Positions 34,481-45,494 of a DNA stretch of 64,000 nt are shown here, piece after piece; positions within the stretch are counted from its first letter, which is position 1; the number at the start of each line of letters is the position of its first letter. The notes beneath the pieces were generated by a model, which had not been told where the DNA came from, ran no database searches, and saw nothing but the letters and a program-made list of their open reading frames with translations. Origin of the DNA: Platerodrilus igneus (Eukaryota > Arthropoda > Insecta > Coleoptera > Lycidae); assembly GCA_036346225.1 (NCBI GenBank), contig JARFIW010000003.1, forward strand, positions 7,413,501 through 7,477,500. Reading direction: 5' to 3'. Both the position numbers and the translations under genes were made by a program.

Positions 34481-37028
34481 ATGAGCACTACAAGCGGCGC
34501 TGCAAAAAAAACGAAAAAGGAAACTATTGGAAGAATCAAAGAGCAAGATTCCAAAATAAGTTCCTTTTTACTTCTAAAGAGTCCGAAAAACAAGAACAAT
34601 CTATGAAAGAAATTGGGCTTTGACAGTAGCATCTACTAGTTCCGCTACAGACGAACAGCAGTCGTCAACAATTTTAAAACTCTCACCCAGGGCGCAAGTA
34701 CATCACATAATGACGGCCGCGATAGAAATTTGGAACTAGATACCACTACAATTACAGAGGTAAATGTGAGTAGTACTTTTTCACTTAATGAACTATCTAT
34801 GGATCTGACGAAAGAATATCCAACCGATTTTGCACATTTTTAAAAATCAATGTTTTACAACATGACAATTTAAGAAAAGAAATAATTAATTACGGATTGT
34901 GTAGACCAGATGGTGCGTTTCCTAAAGATAATAAAAATAGAAGTTTTTCAGTTCACTATTATTACTTAATAACTGCAAGCGAAAATAAAAGCAATACGTT
35001 AAACTTACCACACAATTCAAATGGGTGGTTGTGTTATTCTAAATTAAAAATTGTGTTTATTGTCAACCATGTTGGCTGTTTGCTTCAGTAAGGTCAAGTT
35101 GGACGACCGGAATTAATGATTGGCAGGGTTTATCAAAAATTAAAGAGCATTTGCTTGCTCAATCTCATTTAACTTGTTGTTTTATTTACGATATGTGGAA
35201 AAAAATTATACCATAGATAAGAAAGATACTCTACTATTAAAACAAGAAACTGAATTTTGGAAAATGTTTTACACAGACTTTTCAATGTTACTTTAACACT
35301 ATCCCAGCGCATGCTGTCATTTCGAGGACATAAGAAAGTTTTTCTGATTCAAAAGACAGTTACAACGGTAATTTCTTAAGTTTAGTTCATTTAATTAGTA
35401 ACTATGATCCTATATTACAAAAAGTGCTTGAACGACCCAAAGGTTCAATTAAATATCTTTCCCAAAAATTCAAAACGATATTATTAATACTTTAAGCGCA
35501 CACTTAAAAATATTTTATTAAATAAAATTAGATCCGCTCCTTTTTTCAATCATAATAGACACTACACGGGATATAACTAAGATTGATCAATTAAGTAAAA
35601 TTGTAAGATATATTGATTTTAAAAAGACAGCTTGGGAGAGGTAACCAAAATAGATATTTGTGAAACTTTTGTGGGTTTTACAAAAGTAGAGTCCCAATCT
35701 GCTGAAGGACTATGTAATACTATATTAAGCAATTTAACCAACATGCAATTAGATATAAATAAATGTAGAGGGCAGGGCTACGATGGAGCTAACGTTATGA
35801 GCGGTACGTATTCTGGCGTGCAAAGAGAATTTTAAACATAGAGCCTGCAGCCTTATATATGCACTGTAGTGCCCATAACTTAAATCTAGTCATAAATGAT
35901 GCCGTTAAAGGTATAAAAGAAATAGAATCGTTTTTCTACTTTTAGAAAACAATATACATTTTTGCTAATAGTATAGTAAGATGGAATTGGCTTTCTGTTT
36001 TAAAGAAAATTTCACACAATTGAAACGCTTAAATCCGACACGTTGGGCGGATCGAGTAAAATCTTTAGCTGCCATAAGAATTCGGTATAAAGATATAGTA
36101 ATGTCTCTTAATAAAATTATTATGATATCAAAAAAACAGATGAACGAAATGACGCAAAGCAAATATTAACTAGCATGGATAATTTTAATTTTATTTTTAA
36201 GTGTTTTTTAAGTCAAATTCTAGAAGAGCTTAACAAGCTCTCACAAACTGCTCAGAGTGAAAAGGCGAATATTAATCAGATAACTCTCTTATTACAAAAA
36301 CTTTAAAATTTTCAAGGAAACAAGAAATAACTATTCCAACATCAAGGAGGAAGCAGCGAAAGTTGCAGGGCAATGGAATATTAAACCGGAATTTATAAAA
36401 AAAGGCAAAAAAATAAAAAAGCATTACGATGAATTATCCAATGATTATCGATTTAATGATGAAGAATTTAAATTTAAAATAAATGTATTTTATCGCGTAA
36501 TGGATATTATAATTTCACAGCTGTCGAATCGTTTTAAATCGCTTTTTCATGTAAACGAAAAGTTTAATTTCTTAGAACCTAATGTATTTTTGAATTTAAC
36601 TGCAGACGATATTTTATCTAAGGCAAAACAATTGCAAAAATTTTACTACAAAGATTTAAATGATGCTATAGGTATAGAACTTACTACACTCAAAAATAAT
36701 AGACTTATTTGTGATGAATTAAAAAATGTTAACGGTATCTTACAATTTTTAGAATATCTAGTACTTTCCAAATCTACAGGTTCTAGCAGTTTTCCAAACA
36801 CCATAACAGCCTTAATGTTATACCTAACTTTACCCGTTAGCGTTGCAAGTGCGGGAGATCTTTCTCAAAATTAAAAATTATTAAAAATTATCTTAGGAAC
36901 CGCACTTCACAAGATAGATTAGACGATTTATCCTCTTAGCAGTAGAACATGACACTGCCAAAAATATGAATATAGAGGATACAATAAACGCGTTTGCAGC
37001 AAAACATGCAAGAAAAACAAAATTTTGA
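34481..37028 (+). pseudogene. hAT transposase, ZMYM1/DUF4371 type
   Basis: Opens at 34481 with MSTTSGAAKKTKKETIGRIK, just after TTGCAG, which could be a splice acceptor. Next comes a TTF-type zinc-finger block (LCRPDGAFPKDNKNRSFSVH, GWLCYSKLK), then the DUF4371/RNase H-like core: VTKIDICETFVGFTK, CRGQGYDGANVMSGTYSGVQ, MHCSAHNLNLVINDAV, LNPTRWADRVKSLAAIR. Near the end is the hAT dimerisation region (YLRNRTSQDRLDDL, LAVEHDTAKN). Stops and shifts occur between nearly all blocks. The protein would cut and paste the element by recognising its terminal repeats. Confidence 0.8.
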
Positions 37029-37352
37029 ATTTGATTTGGAATGTCTGCTAGCTCATAGGTTTTACTGTATAAAATTTTTAGGTGTAAATAATTTTGTGCG
37101 GCGTATAAATATGTAGATTTAATATTAATTAACTTATAAGTTTGAATTTATGTAATTTGGTTTTATAATTAATAAAGCACTTGATTAATATAGTATATGT
37201 ATTTAATTCTATACTGCTTCCTTCTCTACATGTACTATAATTTAAAAATATGGCTAAATATAAGCCAGTAAAAGTAATACATTTTAAAGAGAGCCCACTT
37301 TAAAATTTTTGCGGGGGGGCCCAAAAATCGTAGTTACGCCACTGCCGTCAGT

Positions 37353-38545
37353 CGCAGTAAAACACTTCGTTGTGTACTGTTAATTTTTTGACTAGGTTTG
37401 ATTGTGTTAAGGCGATGTGCCAAGGCGCGCGCGGCGTATGATACCATAGGACCGAGCACACTGTTGAGATAAAGCCTTACGCAATTAAGTGGTATCTTAT
37501 AAGTCCTTTGGGCAAGCGTTGCAATGTTCTGCATTATAGAAGTTGCACTTGCACACACGGTGTTTATATGTGTAAACTAATTCTGTTTTTCGTCTAATGT
37601 TAAGTTCAGATATTTTGTGTTTTGTGTTCTACTTATATTTACACATTCTAGTTTGATGGTGTGGTCCCTTGCCAACGTTCCCTTCATCACAAGGTATGTA
37701 GTTTTTTGTGGTGTTATGGTCATTTTGTTGGTTTTGCACCAACTTTGTGTTTGGGTTAGGGCGATGTTAGCTTTACGTTTGCTTTCCCTTCTGAAATTGC
37801 CATCAACCACCAGCAAGATGTCGTCGGCGTATGCAATCGTCGACAACAGTTTTTCCAGGCGTTCATCCATTACAATATTCCAAAATAGGGGCCCGCATAT
37901 GAAGCCCTGCGGTCAACCTTTGTTTATGTGTTTGGTAATGCTCTTCGTGCCTTATAGGGTTACGTACCTGTCCCTGCAGTAGCTCCTGAAGAAATGGTAC
38001 AGTTGTCATGGACAGTTTATGGTTCTAAGTCTGGTAAAAAGTGAATGCCACCAAAAGTTATTAAATGCGCTTTCTATGTCCATCAATATTAATAGGACGT
38101 ATTTTTTGTGTGATTGCTTGATGGGTTGTATTGCTTGGTTTATGGCGTCCTTGGTCGATTTGTTTTCTGTGAAACCGTATTGTCTTGGGTGTACTCCTGT
38201 GGTTTGTCTGTGGTCCTGCATGCGTTTACATAGTAGTTTTTCATACGTTTTTCTTAGCGTGTTCAAAAGGCATATTGGTCGGTAAGAGCCTGGTTGTTTG
38301 GGGTTTATACCTTTCCCTTTGGGGATAATCAAAACATCCGCCTGTTTCCAGATGTTCGGAAAAACAGTTTGTCGTATGCATTCGTTGTATAGTGCTGTTA
38401 GCGTCGTTATCAATTTATCTTGTAGCGCTATGCCAATCTGCGCAAGGATTCTATCCGGTCCGGGTGCTTTCCTGCTCTTCGATTAGCATAGTGCGTATCT
38501 CACTTCGACTTCTGTGCGTTGTCAGTTGTTGAAAATTACGACGTC
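37353..38545 (-). mobile_element. R1-like LINE, 5' part with RT domain
   Basis: Minus-strand blocks are SKSRKAPGPDRILAQIG, QADVLIIPKGKGINPKQPGS, YRPICLLNTLRKTYEKLLCK, QYGFTENKSTKDAINQAI, LMDIESAFNNFWWHSL (first catalytic Asp), TIAYADDILLVVDGN (the YADD box), and MTITPQKTTYLVMKG. Then RSVLLRL appears at the hAT insertion point. Frame changes occur near 37980 and 37570, and there is a TAA before SKSRKAP. The 5' end (endonuclease and ORF1) is absent beyond about 38545, so the LINE was 5'-truncated. Continues at 22880-23933. Confidence 0.8.
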
Positions 38546-38649
38546 TAGACATGAGTTGAATACGGTTACTCTAACTTTTTTTTGCTTTTTATGTGTTCAT
38601 CTACCGCCAATTGATCAAAAAGTTTTTCAGTTAGACGCTGTCATTTAGT

Positions 38650-39830
38650 TACAAAAGTAGGGGCTATTTTTAAGGTATGTGCAACGTTTAAGCTTCCTCT
38701 AAAATATTCCTGAAACACTGTTTTCTTAATTCAATCATCTTATTTTGAAGAGTATCTAAAAGTGATGCGGCTGTTAATAAAGCAATTGAGAGTTGTCGTA
38801 AATATTTTGAAATTACGTTAGTAGATTATAATATTTTACACTGGAAAACAAAGGTCACCATGAACGCAAAGGAACTTTATTTTAATCATTAAAACTTCTC
38901 TTTTTCAGATGTTTTGTTTGATAAAAAATTATATCTTTGAGAGACATCATTACATCAACCGAATAATCAAATCTTAATGACCATCTAGTTGGACAAAGCC
39001 TCTTGAGTGTACATTTCGTATTCTTTATTTCGTTTAACCTATGCAAACGTAGCAAGCTTTCACTAAAGTAAACGTAAATTTGTTCCACAGTAGTGTAAAA
39101 CTTGCGAATTTCCAAAATATCACTTACATCATCATTTAATACTAGATTTAAATTATGCGAGGCGCAATGTAAGTAAGCAGCTGGCAGATTTCGGTATTTG
39201 ATACGCATTTGCAGAACCCTATATTTACTACTCATATTTGCAGCACCATCAAAACCTTGCACACAACACTTTTTCAAATCAATATTATTGTTCTCAAGGA
39301 TGTCTATACCTTCGTTTTCGAAAGACCGTTCAGATTGATTTTTTAATTCATAAAATCCTACAAACGTTTCGAAAATGATTAACTTATTTTCCGGATCTGT
39401 TCAAATATAACAAATTCCAACCCTCAATTGATCTGTACGACTGACATCTTGAGTAGTATCCACCAAAAATTTGACTTAAGATTGGTCTTAATAAAGAAGT
39501 CGACAAAATGTGTATTAGTTGATTCTGTATTTTTGGACTGAAATATTTTACTCTATTGTTTCCATTTTCAACGTGGGCTTTTAGTAATGGATCTTACAAA
39601 GCCAACAAATCAACAATATTTAAAAATATCCTTTTTCTGGGATGATCCGCTTTCATCATGACCCCAAAAGGAAATGTTGCATCTTGTCAAAGTTAAAATA
39701 ACATTTATAATTCTAGATAGAATAGCAACAACTTTTACTTTAATGTCATCTTTAACAAAATGTGATATGATTGTTATATTATTCTTCTGGTGGTCATAAA
39801 TTAAACAAGAAATAAAATTAACCACAGAAG
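38650..39830 (-). pseudogene. second hAT (ZMYM1-like) transposase remnant
   Basis: Minus-strand blocks are ISFWGHDESGSSQKKD, then LRVGICYI and FETFVGFYEL in shifted frames. The 39277-38882 piece reads KKCCVQGFDGAANMSSKYRV, AYLHCASHNLNLVLNDDVSD and LKRLCPTRWSLRFDYSVDVM. These are the same DUF4371-core blocks as in the plus-strand hAT at 34481-37028, but the sequences differ, so this is another family member and not a duplicate. Terminal repeats and the dimerisation region were not found. It lies just upstream of the truncated LINE. Confidence 0.75.
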
Positions 39831-40220
39831 ATTTGTGTTTAGCTATTCTTTCTTTTTAACCCTTACCAGTCGTTAATCGTACCATTACACCAAGCATCAT
39901 TAAAACTTTTGCTCCCCCTGTCCGAAAAGAGTCAGCAAACATGACAAACAGGACGTAAACATTATTGACAAAGAAGACCCTACATAAAAATAACTGCGTA
40001 GAAAACGAATCCGTGACTTTCAGTAAACAATGGATTCCACTACTAAAAGAAATAACAAAGGAAATAACAAATGAAAATCGAATGCCCCAATATCTAGGTA
40101 GCATTGTAAGTTTTTCCTGGGTTTTCCTTGCGATATTAACATGAAATACAGGCTACATACATGATTTCTATTTATACATACAATAACTAATTGCATAACA
40201 ATAAGCATATTAACTTGGCA

Positions 40221-40300
40221 AATATTCGTGTGTTGGGGGATCTTGGTAATCGCAAGGCTACTTAACCCCCTTTACATGCTACTGAATATCAAGGCAATAA
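40221..40300 (+). repeat. dispersed repeat shared with the LINE tail array
   Basis: GTGTTGGGGGATCTTGGTAA and the following GCTACTTAACCCCCTTTA match the phrases near 11240 and 11576 in the LINE tail array. Probably a third locus of that LINE's 3' UTR. Confidence 0.5.
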
Positions 40301-40530
40301 AGTAGTTTACCTCCTCAAAATAAATATAAAAATACGGCTACTTAAGCCTTACGGTAACGTAATGGCACACTTCTTTAATAACTATCTCCTCAAACGTATA
40401 AATAGAAACATGTTAAAAAATGCTTTCCAATCTTCAAGTTATTGAATTTATATAAAATTTAACTATATAAAAATTAATCAGCTGATTTCACATTAAGCGT
40501 ATTGGCTACCCCAAAGTCGCTCCCAGGGTG

Positions 40531-40880
40531 CAACACAAATTGAAGGTACTGATTCTTCTAAACTTTAAAATTTTCACCTAAGGTATTCAAATTAAACATT
40601 AATAAATCAAAGTAATCTTCAATTTGTGTCATAAATGCCATACTTAAAATTTTTATTATTCTGACAACGATCCTAGGTCATGGATCGAAACGTAAATAAA
40701 GACGATTTTAACAACATTGAGTGGTTTATTTCCCAAAGAAGATTAAAAAGAATACAAAACAAATCACAACAAACATCCAGAGAGTATTGACATACCAAGG
40801 TCATGGATTGAAACGTAAATAAAGACGATTTTAACAACTATGAGTGGTTTAATCCCCTAAGAAGATCAAGAAGAGTACAT
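40531..40880 (+). repeat. short interspersed repeat carrying a start codon, tandem copies
   Basis: 40531-40755 matches 47690-47945 in reverse complement. The last part is repeated again at 40796-40880. Each copy has ATGGAT(C/T)GAAACGTAAATA, giving MDRNVNKDDF in two copies and MD-stop in the third, preceded by a conserved non-coding part (TTGTGTCATAAATG, GATCCTAGGTC). Confidence 0.65.
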
Positions 40881-41434
40881 GTTCTTATGCTTGCAGTTTA
40901 AAAACGCGGGACGAGCAGTTATTGCTAGGCGAAATAAAATATTCTTGTGTTTTAAAAAATTAAAAACTTTAGAACGAATACTAAATAAGGTAATTTAATT
41001 TTTCTTAGGAATTGTGTAATGTAATTGTGCTCGTAAACAAAAATATACAGGGGCGAATAAATTGTACCAACATGGTGTTTATAAATAAAAATATATATGG
41101 TGCTCGGAGTTTGACATAAAATAAAAAACATGGTCGACCTACACGAATGGCAGAAACCAAACCATGGCGCTGATTACGTAGTTTTAAAAATAAAAAATGG
41201 TTGTCAAAACGGAAAATTATAGGTTAGAAAATATAAAAATTCCTCAAAGTTTAGTCCGCCACAATCACCGCTCGTTTTTCCGAATATGAAATTTTTAAGA
41301 TCATGCGATACCATGGGCCTACATCGTCGTTCAAAGCTATCGCTCTTTTCGATTTTTAAAACGCACATGATGCGATTAGTAGTTCGTAAAACACTGAAGA
41401 CGGTTCCGGCGTTTCTAATGGTAGCTTTCGCAAC

Positions 41435-41518
41435 ATGGAAGACGCGAACCGGGCGCAACCATTGGTGCTAAATGTACTGGACCAGCCGCAAAGATCGGAA
41501 AAAGATGACGCCGTTTAG
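41435..41518 (+). CDS. small conserved reading frame upstream of zinc-finger copy B
   Basis: 27 residues starting MEDANRAQPLVLNVLDQPQR; the counterpart is 8783-8848. The copies agree over about 18 residues and differ in the tail because of an indel. Confidence 0.3.
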   Translation: MEDANRAQPLVLNVLDQPQRSEKDDAV

Positions 41519-41549
41519 TTGCCCCGCTTAGTCTTTAACTTCGTTCGGG

Positions 41550-41683
41550 TGAATTAGGAAACCTTCGGATCGCGTTCTATATGGTATATAAAACAGGGAA
41601 GCAAAAATAAACTTTTTAGTTAAATTTAGTTCGTTTACAAGCTTCACCAAAGTCTTATAGTGCGGATTTTGTTCTGCACTAAA
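41550..41683 (+). promoter_or_regulatory. candidate core promoter of zinc-finger copy B
   Basis: Has the stronger TATA box of the two copies, TATATAAAAC at 41585-41594, followed by TTTAGTT and the shared AGTCTTATAGTGCGGATTTT just before the ATG at 41684. Confidence 0.4.
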
Positions 41684-42465
41684 ATGGTACGTGACAACGT
41701 TTTTAAATGCGAGCCCTGTCATGTCTACTTTACCAAGAGGGATGCTTTCAAGCGGCTCCGGATAAAACGGCACGGTACAAGCCCATCTCGGGTTAAGCGT
41801 TCAGTCAAACCAGTAACAGAAACTTTAAATTGCGAGTCGTGCAGCATTACCTTTACCAGAATGGACAATTTCTGGTGGCATCATGCTAAGCAGCACAGGT
41901 GACGTGGTAGCCATCGGAGCTTAAACGTCTATTTTCGCCGGCAGTAGAAAAAACTTCCTCCAAACAAGAACGAGTTAGCGTACGGTACAAATTGCAATAT
42001 GTGCGAGGTAGATGTGACGAAATCTGCATACTCTGCTCATCTACAAAACAATAGGGATAAGAATGCAGTAGCTACTGCTACCGAGAGAGACGGCACGGTA
42101 GAAATAGTTAGCATAACATGCAAAAACTGTATGACCATCTATAGCATAAAGAACATCGACACTGGCGATGAAGTATTTGAGTTTCTGCTCTAGCAGAAGC
42201 ATCGATTTATTTGTTTAATCGACAAAAAATTAAAGGACCATACGGCTGTAAAAGTTAATTGTGATGAACTTTATGGTGCGTACACCAAAATGAGCATTGG
42301 TCAGGAGACTACCGCTGTATAATCGTTTAACACAAAAAATGTGATAATAACACCAGGCAGCACCTTCAAAACAAGTACGAGGACTCTTGCAAGGTTATGC
42401 GGCAAAAGTTGGAAGAATTTGAGCACTTTGGGTCGGGATGGTCTTTGGAAAAGTTGCTACGTTCA
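41684..42465 (+). pseudogene. C2H2 zinc-finger protein, copy B (decayed)
   Basis: Starts MVRDNVFKCEPCHVYFTKRD, the finger whose frame is broken in copy A, then a second finger CESCSITFTRMDNFWWHHAK and a stop after QHR. Later pieces are CNMCEVDVTKSAYSAHLQNN (third finger, with the last His lost: DK where copy A has HK), YSIKNIDTGDEVFEFLL, a stop, VKVNCDELYGAYTKM, SFNTKNVIIT and GWSLEKLL. It parallels copy A block by block and ends near the same point, so both copies carry the same module. Non-functional as read. Confidence 0.65.
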
Positions 42466-42479
42466 TTTCCGACGGTAAA

Positions 42480-44183
42480 ACCGTATCCGTTCATTTTATT
42501 ATTCATTCCCATAGATTCGGTTTCTACTTTTCAATACCCGAACAACATCTTGTATGTTTTACCCGTTTACAATAAGTACGTTTTAACTAAATTTTCAATT
42601 TCAAATCTATCTACTCTAGAACGAACAGTTTACGATATAAATTATATATTTGGCACCTTGTTTTGAGTATCTGCAAATTTCTACACATTACGGCTGCGAA
42701 TAATGGATTCTTATGTGATTTCCATCTAAAGACTCGTCGAAATAAGGTTCGTACTATTAGATAAAACCGCGTTTCAAGTTTTCTACTCACGTTTGATAAC
42801 ACTAGTATTACTTTGAACTCTGGTTATTATTTCAACGAATTAATATTCACTTTTTTTTCTAAATTTTCAAAAGCAGTCGTCGTGATTGTTAGATTTTTCG
42901 TTCCCGTTTTTATGAAATTTCGTACACGCAATACTATGTGGTAGGTAATTGTGGTTTTACAAACATGTATGTTTCGACAGCACTAAATTAATTTACCTGT
43001 AATTATTCTAGCTTCCTCCGGTGGACCTAACGATCAGTTTGAACCATCGCTGCTGTAGGCATGGGAGGACACGCGCATGGTGTGATTCCGCACACAGCTG
43101 TTCCACTCTGTGCTTGGAGACGGGAACCAGCCTTCAACTTGGACATGGGTGAATCTTTAGCCCCGATTTCTTTGTTTTCTGTTGACACTGCTCCTGGAAA
43201 AGGGTCGCATTCACTTGTTTATCGGGTTCGAAGCCTACATTTTGTAGTTGTTAACATGAGAATTGTTAGGTGAGATGGTATTTAACATTAATGTTGTACA
43301 TACTGTGACCATCCTACGTCTGTAATGGTATACTTACGAAGGTAATTAAGAAGAGGGGTCTTTTTTTTGGGTTGTATGTTTTAAATAAAATAAAAATATG
43401 TATCATTGATATTGTACGTACTGTGACCGTCCTATATCTGTAATGGTTACTTACGGCGGTAACTTAGAACGGGGGGGGGTCTGGGGCTTAAAATTTTTGT
43501 TAATTAAGACATTGTAGTGCTAACGATTTTGTATGTTTAATTGTTATATTTAAGACAATGATTTAGAGCTGTTGTTTTTAGAGTTGTTATTTCTTTTTCT
43601 TTTTCTTGGTAATTAATATGGAGGACCTAAAAACGGCAGCTGGTCATTTTAAGTATTGATTCTTTTCTTTTGTGTTCATTTTTGGCACTACTGTTCTGGC
43701 GTAATACTTCTTGGTAATTAAAGGTTGTATGATTATTTTTGTGAGTTGTTTACTGGACTGTTTATTTTTGCAAGCGTTGATTATTTTGAAACCACTGTAT
43801 GAAACCGTCGGATCGTGGATAAAACCCAAACACGAAACTTTTAGAAAAAGGACACAATTATAGATACCACTTCTGTAAGAAATGATCTGGTGCGGTAAGC
43901 CGTGAGCACGCTTGGGTTCTTGTTCGACCGGCTGTTTTAGACATGGCCTAAATGAGGTGGTAAAGTGATTCTACAGATCAGCATACCGGGTGAAGAATGT
44001 TGGAGGAACAGCCCCTGAATCCTTGGTTACTACGCTATTTATGTAAGAGTAAATCGGAAAGTCGGTTTTGTTGTAAAGTGAATACGTGTCATTTGGAAAA
44101 ACTCTGTAAACAAAATTTACTTATAGCTTAAAATAATTTATTCCTAGACATCGTAAACAAACCAATTGGAGGTTACTTATATA
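42480..44183. other. spacer with a short tandem duplication
   Basis: No domain recognised. A frame at 43061-43273 lies in a less AT-rich patch but shows no family signature. Confidence 0.4.
43289..43480 (+). repeat. direct duplication, about 114-bp period
   Basis: TTGTAC(A/G)TACTGTGACC and CTGTAATGGT occur twice (near 43289 and 43405) with about 80 percent agreement by eye over some 70 bases. Confidence 0.6.
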
Positions 44184-45492
44184 AAGGGTGTCTCAGAATG
44201 TTTTTCGTTTTTGAATTGACCAATACGCGCTACCCGCTGATAGCAGGGGGAGGGGAGTGGACTCAAATACTTGGCCGGCTTGTTAAGTTTAGTAGCCATG
44301 AATCGTTTCATGGGACCACAGCGCGCGTTTTGCGTGCGAGCGTTTTATAAAAATAACGATTCCTACACTATTGTTCGTCGTCTCTACAGGACACATTTTA
44401 ATTTAACAAGCTTAAGACGTGTGCCAAGTGCTAATTTAATTAAGCATTGGGTGTGCAGGTTTGAAGAGATTGGGAATACAATACCGGACAAATCGTCTGG
44501 GCGCAAAAGGATATCAAGAACGACCTTGAACGTCGAACGCGTTCGCCAGTCTGTTATGGACGACCCACGACAGTCGTTAAGATTACGCGCAGCTTCTCTT
44601 AATTTGAACAAATCTACGGTTCATCGCATAATTTCAAAAGATTTACATTTTCATCCCTATAAAATTGTAATTGTTCAAGAAATGAGGCCCGATGATCCTG
44701 ATAAACGAGTCGAATTCTGCAGCACAATGAAAAATCGTTTTAGGAGTTTCAATAACATCTCGTTCTCCGACGAATCGAATTTTCACATCAACGGTCATGT
44801 GAATAAACAAAATTGCAGATGCTGGGCTCCCGAGAATCCGTTGGAACTGCATCAGAAACCCTTGCACTTGGCAAAACTTGTTGCTTGGGCTGCCATATCA
44901 AGTCAAGGAATTATCGGCCCTTATTTTTTTGAGGATGTCCAAGGTCGAACTCAGACCGTTAATTCTGATCGATATTGCCATATGATCCGGACTTTTTTGG
45001 CTACAGAAATGCAAAACCAAAACGGCTTCAACCGCAGCACCTTTTTCCAGCAAGATGGAGCCATTTCTCATGTTAGAATTGACTCATTAGCTGCTCTTCA
45101 CGATTTATTCTCTGGAAGAGTGATAAGTCACCGAGGAGACATCATCTGGCCACCGAGGAGCCCTGATTTAACGCCTGCTTATTTCTTCTTATGGGGCTAC
45201 CTAAAAAGTAAGGTTTACAATCCATTGCCACCCAACCTGAATGTTTTGAAGCAAAGAATCACTGTAGAAATCAACTCTATTCCAAGAGCGATGCTCCAGC
45301 GAGTGATGGAAAATTTTAGCTCCAAGTTAAATGAGTGTGAACAAGTGAATGGTGCGCATTTGCAAACGATTGTTTTTCATAAATAAACTTCAAGAATTGC
45401 TCTTTAAATAAACCATAAATAAAACGAGTTTTAATTGATATTGTTGTTTTTTATTTAACATCTAAAAACGAAAAACATTCTGAGACACCCTT
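44184..45492 (+). mobile_element. complete mariner-like transposon
   Basis: 1309 bp. Both ends have the same 29 bases inverted without mismatch, starting AAGGGTGTCTCAGAATGTTT, and TA flanks both ends (44182-44183 and 45493-45494). One transposase frame fills the interior. The intact frame and perfect terminal repeats suggest a recent insertion. Confidence 0.9.
44298..45386 (+). CDS. mariner-like transposase, intact
   Basis: 362 codons from the chosen ATG; an in-frame ATG at 44271 would add nine residues, but family proteins usually start just before the helix-turn-helix region. The N-terminal half (AFCVRAFYKNNDSYTIVRRL, NLIKHWVCRFEEIGN, then SGRKRISRTT) is a DUF4817-type helix-turn-helix DNA-binding domain with a GRKR hinge. 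LRLRAASLNLNKSTVHRIIS is a second helix-turn-helix. The catalytic part has ISFSDESNFHINGHVNKQNC (Asp 1), FFQQDGAISHVRIDSL (Asp 2) and WPPRSPDLTPAYFFLWGYLK (Asp 3, about 36 residues after Asp 2). In relatives the second block reads QQDGAPPH; here APP is AIS, so activity is uncertain. It would cut at its terminal repeats and insert at TA. Confidence 0.85.
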   Translation: MNRFMGPQRAFCVRAFYKNNDSYTIVRRLYRTHFNLTSLRRVPSANLIKHWVCRFEEIGNTIPDKSSGRKRISRTTLNVERVRQSVMDDPRQSLRLRAASLNLNKSTVHRIISKDLHFHPYKIVIVQEMRPDDPDKRVEFCSTMKNRFRSFNNISFSDESNFHINGHVNKQNCRCWAPENPLELHQKPLHLAKLVAWAAISSQGIIGPYFFEDVQGRTQTVNSDRYCHMIRTFLATEMQNQNGFNRSTFFQQDGAISHVRIDSLAALHDLFSGRVISHRGDIIWPPRSPDLTPAYFFLWGYLKSKVYNPLPPNLNVLKQRITVEINSIPRAMLQRVMENFSSKLNECEQVNGAHLQTIVFHK

Positions 45493-45494
45493 TA

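Larger units (their letters stand above)
23934..37344 (+). mobile_element. hAT transposon (ZMYM1-like), split by a Gypsy element
   Basis: Ends carry the perfect 15-bp inverted repeat CAGTGGCGTAACTAC, and CCGTCAGT flanks both sides (23926-23933 and 37345-37352), the 8-bp duplication expected for hAT elements. Removing the nested Gypsy leaves about 3.8 kb. The transposase remnant lies at 34481-37028 (plus). The target is the minus-strand LINE, whose coding sequence continues on both sides. Confidence 0.9.

Noticed and set aside
35965..36162. Minus-strand frame within the hAT transposase
   Set aside because: Antisense of the NPTRWADR block.
43061..43273. Possible host gene frame (70 codons)
   Set aside because: Less AT-rich than its surroundings but no domain, splice signals or second copy; cannot be supported.
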